Source: Candidatus Peregrinibacteria bacterium CG2_30_44_17
GTDB taxonomy: Bacteria; Patescibacteriota; Gracilibacteria; UBA1369; UBA12470
Assembly (NCBI GenBank): GCA_001873565.1
Contig: MNZJ01000037.1
Coordinates: 1 to 61,622, forward strand
DNA: 61,622 nt
Direction of reading: 5' to 3'
How positions within the stretch are numbered: the first letter of the stretch is position 1; each line of letters starts with the position of its first letter. Below are positions 55,963 through 61,622 of this stretch, in pieces. The notes under the pieces are model-generated. The model had not been told where the DNA came from, made no database searches, and was given only the letters and a program-made list of their open reading frames with translations. Both the position numbers and the translations under genes were made by a program.

Positions 55963-56334
55963 TTACTCTTTGTCCTCTGCAGACGTAGCCTCTATCTCGT
56001 CTTTCTTAATCTTCAGGAAGATTACGCGACTCGCTTTCACCTCAGTGATAGAGCGCTTACCACCCTCTTTATCTTCATAGCCCCTGTACTGAATTTCGCC
56101 CTCCAGCATAACCAGGCTGCCTTTTGTTAAATGCTTTGCGCATATGTCGCCAAGCTGTCTCCATGCTACAATCCTATGAAATTGAGCCTGATCCTCTATC
56201 TCGCCTGTCTCATGCGCTACCGCTTTGTTTGTTGCGACTGAGAATTTGGTCAGAGTGTGGCCGTGTTCCGTCTTTTTGCTCTCGGGATTGGCCGTGAGAT
56301 GCCCGAGCAGCATCACTTTGTTTAGGTACTGCAT
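55963..56334 (-). CDS. ssb: single-stranded DNA-binding protein
   Basis: YLNKVMLLGHLTANPESKKTEHGHTLTKFSVATNKA...WRQLGDICAKHLTKGSLVMLEGEIQYR. Confidence 0.95.
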   Translation of the reverse strand: MQYLNKVMLLGHLTANPESKKTEHGHTLTKFSVATNKAVAHETGEIEDQAQFHRIVAWRQLGDICAKHLTKGSLVMLEGEIQYRGYEDKEGGKRSITEVKASRVIFLKIKKDEIEATSAEDKE

Positions 56335-56752
56335 CTTTTTATTTGGTTAGGAAATACAGCACTTTCTGTTTTAGCAAAGTGATATTAAAAAAAGATGAAA
56401 AAACATCCTGGGAGCTGTTAACGTAACCAGCTTCTAATATCCGAATCTTTGGTAACTTTTTCCAAGTCTGGATGATCTGCCTCCCAAATTCCGATCTGGC
56501 TCCCACCACATTTCGCGGCCCAGTACTAGGGCTGCTCTCTTGCATGTTTCTCCTCTCTGGTCTGTTATGGCTCTGTGCATAGCTTTTGGAGGAACTAAGC
56601 GTTCAAGATGAGGTGGAAAGCTTCCGGTAGCCGCATAGTGTAGTTTTTAGTATCGGCAGTGTATTTTATTATATCAATGCCTTTAGGGCAAGGTTGTTTA
56701 TTGACGCCAATCCTGTATAGGCTATACTTTTACGCCTTAACTTACTTATATT

Positions 56753-57885
56753 ATGAGTTTTTCACAGGCGACAGGATTGCATGATCAGTGGCAAGGCACG
56801 GTTGGACGAACATTTGATGTTGGTACTCCCGACAATGGCAAAGAAAAGCCGATGCAGCGTCACTATCTGGAAGGAAAAGGAGATTTTGATTTCGATGATC
56901 AGCAGTATAGCTTCCATGTCTCGTATTTAGATCTGCCTGAGCCAAATCAGTCTATGCCTGTACCTGCAAGCAGGGTTATTACCGAAGTTGCGCCTGATCT
57001 AAATTCACCACATGACATCGTTGTTCCTGTCTTAATGGGCTGGGGTGAAACTTCCGCTCAAATGGAGGGATCGATGCTTAAATGTTTACTTAGGAGCCTT
57101 AAGAAGAATGGATACGCCAACCCTCAAGTTATTGGAGTTAACTGTGTCGGCAAAGGTACGCCAGCATATTTGTACGCGGATAATCAGAGCGAAATAGGAC
57201 TTGATGATGCGAGGGCTTTGGCAAAATACCTACACAAAACGGTCACCTTGGAGGCAACGTGTGCCTTGTAGGGCATTCTATGGGTAATCTGGCCGCATGT
57301 GCATTTTGGGAGCAGCTTAATGGTGCCAAAGAGGTAGAATCCGAGCGAGCGACTACTAATGTAAAGGTCAATAGACTCCTTGCGATGATGCCTGCTACAG
57401 ATCAAAGACTTGGTCTGATTCGTCCTGGATTTTTGTCGGCTGTAATGAGTCAAGTGTTGCCTGCGATTTATAAAGTTCTTATTGATCACACTGGTCTCGA
57501 TTTGGATTATGATGATTTTAAACGAATTATGTTCGAAGGGTCTATTCTAAATCAACGTACAGACTGGGTCCGTATAGTTCCAGATTCTGCCAAGAGGTTT
57601 TTGGAAGCGACTTTGATCTGGAACAGAAGGTTTGGTGATCTGTTCAAAGCGGCTGCTTCCGATCAAGATTTGGAAGTGCACATCTTTGGCGGAGGGAATG
57701 ACACTCTCATACCTCGCTCTATGCTCAAAGACTACCAATCTTATCTTGGCGATCAGGGCATCACTGCCGATATAACTTACGGCGAAAAGTTCTCACATTC
57801 GATACCGTTTGATATGAGCTTAGCTCAAGAGGAAGAGATGGGTGCTTTCTTTGATAAAGCGTTTCCCACCAAGCAGCCAGAGTAA
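56753..57885 (+). pseudogene. alpha/beta hydrolase split by a frame change (ORFs 56753-57271 and 57259-57885)
   Basis: ORF1 ends ...ALAKYLHKTVTLEATCAL*; the other frame reads ...NGHLGGNVCLVGHSMGNLAACAF, the expected continuation; AAAA at 57236-57239. Confidence 0.75.
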
Positions 57886-57924
57886 CTTGCTTTGAATCTT
57901 CTTTTCAGATAACTTCTTCTTGCT

Positions 57925-58473
57925 ATGTTTACAGGTATTATTAAATCTATCGGGAAGGTTGTCGAATCGAAAGCTGGCTATCTTGAAGTCCAGCATGACT
58001 TAAGGACTATTCCCGGCGATAGCATTGCTGTAAATGGCGTATGCTTAACTGTTAACAGAGATGGCTGCTTCGATGTCATGGACGAGACCTTGGGTTGTAC
58101 AAACATCGGCAGTCTCAAAACTGGAGACACTGTCAATCTAGAACCCGGAATGTCGCTTGCAGACAAGATTGATGGGCATCTGGTTTCTGGTCATGTCGAT
58201 TTCGTTTCTGAGGTAGTGTCTTTTGATGGCACGGTCCTTGAGGTCGTATTTCCCGCTGATTATGCGCGATTTTTTGCCGCCAAAGGGTCTGTCGCCATCA
58301 ACGGCGTTAGTCTTACGGTCACAGATGTTTCCGAGAACACTCTCTCGGTTTCTCTCGTCGGTTTTACGCTTGATCATACGAATCTCGGCTCGCTAACAGC
58401 CGGCTGCAAGGTCAATGTTGAAGTTGATTTAATTGCCAGATATCTTGACCGTATAGTTTCTTTAAAAAAATAA
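57925..58473 (+). CDS. ribE: riboflavin synthase alpha chain
   Basis: MFTGIIKSIGKV...GDSIAVNGVCLTV...GSLADKIDGHLVSGHVDFV...VAINGVSLTVTDV; two lumazine-binding repeats. Confidence 0.96.
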   Translation: MFTGIIKSIGKVVESKAGYLEVQHDLRTIPGDSIAVNGVCLTVNRDGCFDVMDETLGCTNIGSLKTGDTVNLEPGMSLADKIDGHLVSGHVDFVSEVVSFDGTVLEVVFPADYARFFAAKGSVAINGVSLTVTDVSENTLSVSLVGFTLDHTNLGSLTAGCKVNVEVDLIARYLDRIVSLKK

Positions 58474-58475
58474 CC

Positions 58476-58856
58476 ATGATAGGAGTCGTTGTTGCCGAGT
58501 TTAATGATTTCATTACAGACAAACTTCTCTCCGAGTGCGAACGTGGACTCAATAAGCTTGGTCTTAAGTATGAAGTTGCGAAAGTCCCTGGCGCATTCGA
58601 AGTTCCTCTTGCCGCAAAGAAGATGTCAGAAAAGTGCGACATTGTTATCGCACTCGGCTGCGTTATAGAAGGAGGAACTAACCACTATGATATGGTTTGC
58701 CGTGCATGCACCGATGGTATTATGCAAGTGCAGCTCGAAACAGGCATCCCTATCGTTTTTGAAGTTCTTATGGTAAAAAAGATGGAGGATGCGGCAAAGC
58801 GTGTTTCGAAAGGATATGATGCCGCTAAAGTAGCTCATAAACTTCTACAGAAATGA
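58476..58856 (+). CDS. ribH: 6,7-dimethyl-8-ribityllumazine synthase, short N-terminus
   Basis: VVAEFNDFITDKLL; KVPGAFEVPLAAKKM; IALGCVIEGGTNHYDMVC; LETGIPIVFEVL. Confidence 0.93.
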   Translation: MIGVVVAEFNDFITDKLLSECERGLNKLGLKYEVAKVPGAFEVPLAAKKMSEKCDIVIALGCVIEGGTNHYDMVCRACTDGIMQVQLETGIPIVFEVLMVKKMEDAAKRVSKGYDAAKVAHKLLQK

Positions 58857-60031
58857 AAACTCTCCACGATTTAGACCCTAAAGACAAACGTGTTCTTGTC
58901 AGGGTGGATTTCAACGTTCCAATGGATAAGAATCGTGAAATCACAGACGACACGCGTATTAAGGCTGCCCTGCCTACTATAGAGTACCTCGCTGAGCGCT
59001 GTGCAAAGGTTATCATAATGTCTCACAGGGGACGCCCCAAGGGTCAACGCGTTGATGATCTCAGGCTGGATAAAGTTGCCGCAAGACTCGCCTCTTTGAC
59101 GAAATTCCCTGTTTCCGATGTTCACGACTGTATAGGTCCTGACGTTGAGGCTGCCGTCTCGTCGATGGAGCCTGGTGAAATATTACTCCTTGAGAATACT
59201 CGTTTTCACCATGGCGAAGAGATGAATGATGCCGAATTCACTAAGCAAATAGCCAAACTAGGCGACGCTTTCGTTAGTGATGCGTTTGGTGCGGTACATC
59301 GTGCTCATGCAACAACCGCTGGACTTGCCGATTTTCTCCCCGCCTATGCCGGTTTACTTCTTGAGCGCGAGATAGAGGTGCTTTCCTCTATACTCAAGGC
59401 TCCGAAGAAGCCCGTTGTGCTTATCATGGGTGGTGCCAAGATATATACAAAGATTGGCATACTCAAGAATTTCATAGACAAAGGCGATGCTTTCCTCATT
59501 GGTGGAGGACTTGCCAATACATTTCTTTATGCAGCCGGCTACAACGTAGGAGAATCGCTGTATGAGTCTGCGAAACGTGATATTGCCTGCGAGATCATGC
59601 TAGAGGCCGAGAAAGATATGGATCAATTTATTTTGCCCACTGATGTAGTAGTGGCTTCTCAAGCGTCGGAAACGGCAGAGACATTGACGATCCCTGTTTC
59701 TGATCTAGAAGGAGACATGAAAATATTCGATATTGGCAAAGAGACTATCACTCGCTTCTGTGACATTATTGCAAGAGCAGGTACTGTCATCTGGAATGGT
59801 CCTGTTGGTCTTTATGAAATGGCTCCATTCTCCGAAGGGACAAGAAGAATTGCCGAGGCTGTTGCTGACTGCGAAGGCACGACAATTATAGGTGGTGGAG
59901 ATACTATCGATGCTATTAATAAATTCGGTATAGCTCCAGAAAGATTTACACATATTTCAACAGGTGGAGGAGCTATGCTCGAACTACTCGAAGGCAAGAA
60001 GTTGCCTGGGATCGAAGTTCTTTCAAGATAA
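58853..60031 (+). CDS. pgk: phosphoglycerate kinase
   Basis: LVRVDFNVPMDKN; SHRGRPKG; LLLENTRFHHGEE; IMGGAKIYTKIGIL; WNGPVGLYE; IIGGGDTIDAI; HISTGGGAMLELLEGKKLPGI. Confidence 0.98.
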   Translation: MKTLHDLDPKDKRVLVRVDFNVPMDKNREITDDTRIKAALPTIEYLAERCAKVIIMSHRGRPKGQRVDDLRLDKVAARLASLTKFPVSDVHDCIGPDVEAAVSSMEPGEILLLENTRFHHGEEMNDAEFTKQIAKLGDAFVSDAFGAVHRAHATTAGLADFLPAYAGLLLEREIEVLSSILKAPKKPVVLIMGGAKIYTKIGILKNFIDKGDAFLIGGGLANTFLYAAGYNVGESLYESAKRDIACEIMLEAEKDMDQFILPTDVVVASQASETAETLTIPVSDLEGDMKIFDIGKETITRFCDIIARAGTVIWNGPVGLYEMAPFSEGTRRIAEAVADCEGTTIIGGGDTIDAINKFGIAPERFTHISTGGGAMLELLEGKKLPGIEVLSR

Positions 60032-60036
60032 TCCGT

Positions 60037-60453
60037 TTACTTTTCATTATTCTTTCGATCTATCCACGCTTGCAATATGATTTGGGCTGCTATTTCGTCG
60101 ATCTCAGAAAACTTCTTGAGCCCTTTGTCTATCAGAGCTCGTTCCGCCTGAATCGTACTTAAGCGTTCGTCAAAAGTCTCTATCGTGGCTCTAGGCATGT
60201 GGGTTTGCAGTCTCTCTATAAACCTCTTAGTTGCCTCTGTTTGAGGAGTCTCGTCGCCCTGCATGTTAGTTGGCAATCCTATGACTATAGTTTTTATACT
60301 CTCTTCAGTACATATTTTCTCGATCTCGCTCAACAAAGTTGCTTCCTTCTTAAAAGAGAAAGTCGTGCGTGGAAAAGCTATGCCGGAGTCGGTGTCGCCG
60401 ATAGCGACTCCCGTTCGACGTTTCCCATAGTCTAAGCCTAGAATTTTTGGCAT
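60037..60453 (-). CDS. ruvX: Holliday junction resolvase-like RuvX/YqgF
   Basis: ILGLDYGKRRTGVAIGD; IVIGLPTNMQGDETPQTEATKRFIERL; DERLSTIQAERALI. Confidence 0.95.
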   Translation of the reverse strand: MPKILGLDYGKRRTGVAIGDTDSGIAFPRTTFSFKKEATLLSEIEKICTEESIKTIVIGLPTNMQGDETPQTEATKRFIERLQTHMPRATIETFDERLSTIQAERALIDKGLKKFSEIDEIAAQIILQAWIDRKNNEK

Positions 60454-60460
60454 TATTTAT

Positions 60461-60910
60461 TTAGCTTAAAGCCCCCTCTACAACTACTGTAAGAGTAGCT
60501 GTGTGGCCACCTGGCAGCATCACTTTTATTTCGTACTCACCTACTTCTTTAAAATGATCCATCTTGATATTACTTTCGGCTAATTCAACCTTTAGCTGTT
60601 CTTTGATTGCCGCTATTACTTCTTTCTCCGTTACGGATGCGTAAAGCTTGCCTTTCTCGGAAGCCTTGTGTGTTACATTTACTGTTGCTCCCGATAATTT
60701 TTTCTCTACACTTGATGCGTTCTTCTCCAACTCTTCGAGACGCAATCCTTCTTCTGCTCGAATTTTGTTGATTGCTGCCATTCTGCTCTCTGTAGCATTT
60801 ACTGCGAGTCCTTTTGGCATTAAAAAATTGTGGAAGTATCCTGATTTTACGGTTTTAACTTCGTTTCTGTGTGCTACTCCAGGAACGTCTTGCGTGAATA
60901 TTACTTGCAT
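60461..60910 (-). CDS. rplI: 50S ribosomal protein L9
   Basis: MQVIFTQDVPGVAHRNEVKTVKSGYFHNFLMPKGLAVNAT. Confidence 0.95.
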   Translation of the reverse strand: MQVIFTQDVPGVAHRNEVKTVKSGYFHNFLMPKGLAVNATESRMAAINKIRAEEGLRLEELEKNASSVEKKLSGATVNVTHKASEKGKLYASVTEKEVIAAIKEQLKVELAESNIKMDHFKEVGEYEIKVMLPGGHTATLTVVVEGALS

Positions 60911-60949
60911 GTTTTTTAGGGTTTAGGGTTGTAGGGTTTTTGCTGATAT

Positions 60950-61622
60950 TTATTCGAAGTACCAATCTGCTATTGTTGCGAATCTGTCTGATGGGAATCT
61001 GATGTCTTCTATTACTACTCCCTGTACTCTTTCATCAACCAAGAAATAGTAACTTGGTGTGTATAGGAATACCGCTGGAATATCTTCTTCTATCGTTTCG
61101 GCCAGAGACTTAAGTAGCTCATCCTTCTCATCCGCATCAAATGTGCTTCTGATCCTCTCTATATACGCATCTGCATTCGGATTCCTGTAGTTTGAAAGAT
61201 TCAGTCCGTATTCTGTGGCCTGACTCGAATGCCAGTAAGAATAAGTGTCGAGATTATATCCTAAGTTCTGACCATATAAAAGCAAATCGTACTCTCTGTT
61301 TTGGATTTTTGATTGCAATGTCTCGTTATCATAACCTTCCACTACTACATCAATGCCAACCGCTGCTAACTGGCTCTTGATTATATCTACCGTCATGGAC
61401 GTTATTTCCTCCTGTTTTGAGCCTTCGTCGAAGACTCTGCGCAGCAATGTCAGAGTAAGTTTTTCGCCGTTTTTGTACCTAAAGCCGTCCTCGTCATCCA
61501 GATACCATCCTTCACCGTACAAAGCTCCCATAGCTTGCTCCTGATCAGCCTGATGTATCCACTCGTCCTGATTAAGCTCCAGCAGCGGAGTGTCTATAGT
61601 CTTCGTGTATCCTATCTGGTCT
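60950..61622 (-). CDS. ABC peptide/oligopeptide substrate-binding protein family 5, N-terminus off window
   Basis: In-frame reading continues upstream of the track start (DQIGYTKTIDTPLLELNQDEWIHQADQEQAMGALYGEGWYLDDEDG...); SBP_bac_5-like lobe. Confidence 0.85.
   Translation of the reverse strand, partial: DQIGYTKTIDTPLLELNQDEWIHQADQEQAMGALYGEGWYLDDEDGFRYKNGEKLTLTLLRRVFDEGSKQEEITSMTVDIIKSQLAAVGIDVVVEGYDNETLQSKIQNREYDLLLYGQNLGYNLDTYSYWHSSQATEYGLNLSNYRNPNADAYIERIRSTFDADEKDELLKSLAETIEEDIPAVFLYTPSYYFLVDERVQGVVIEDIRFPSDRFATIADWYFE

Overview
The window is a compact, gene-dense bacterial segment with short intergenic gaps, standard code 11 (TGA is used as a stop) and many short or SD-poor leaders. 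The gene set and style suggest a Candidate Phyla Radiation/Patescibacteria genome, possibly Peregrinibacteria-like; this assignment is inference only. Housekeeping genes: rpsB (partial, left edge), der, uvrC, yqeY-like, obg, pth, rplU, rluD, tyrS, recG, gatB, coaE, lepB, UDG family 4, fmt, ssb, ribE/ribH, pgk, ruvX, rplI and a family 5 SBP (partial, right edge). There are two tRNAs, Asp(GTC) and Leu(CAA). Accessory content includes a full type IV pilus-type operon (pilB-pilC-pseudopilins-pilMN fusion-pilO-prepilin) and polysaccharide/glycosyltransferase genes. Most interesting signals: (1) a divergent Elp3 / Trm9(ALKBH8)-like methyltransferase pair sharing a 49-bp promoter region, a candidate eukaryote-like wobble-uridine modification module; (2) a UvrC with a GNAT acetyltransferase inserted in its nuclease domain and no C-terminal HhH region; (3) two copies of an unannotated ~175-210 bp inverted-repeat-bounded element, each 10-15 bp upstream of a start codon; (4) pseudopilins fused to a seven-repeat LVIVD-like propeller and to a bactofilin/beta-helix-like region, plus a PilM-PilN fusion and an uncalled 58-aa membrane ORF; (5) an 1888-aa orphan giant protein; (6) a truncated tRNA-Leu copy followed by a strong hairpin just upstream of the real tRNA-Leu; (7) a large cysteine-rich protein with zinc ribbons at both ends; (8) an alpha/beta hydrolase interrupted by an A-run frameshift just before its GHSMG nucleophile elbow. 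All calls are from reading the sequence; no database search was run.
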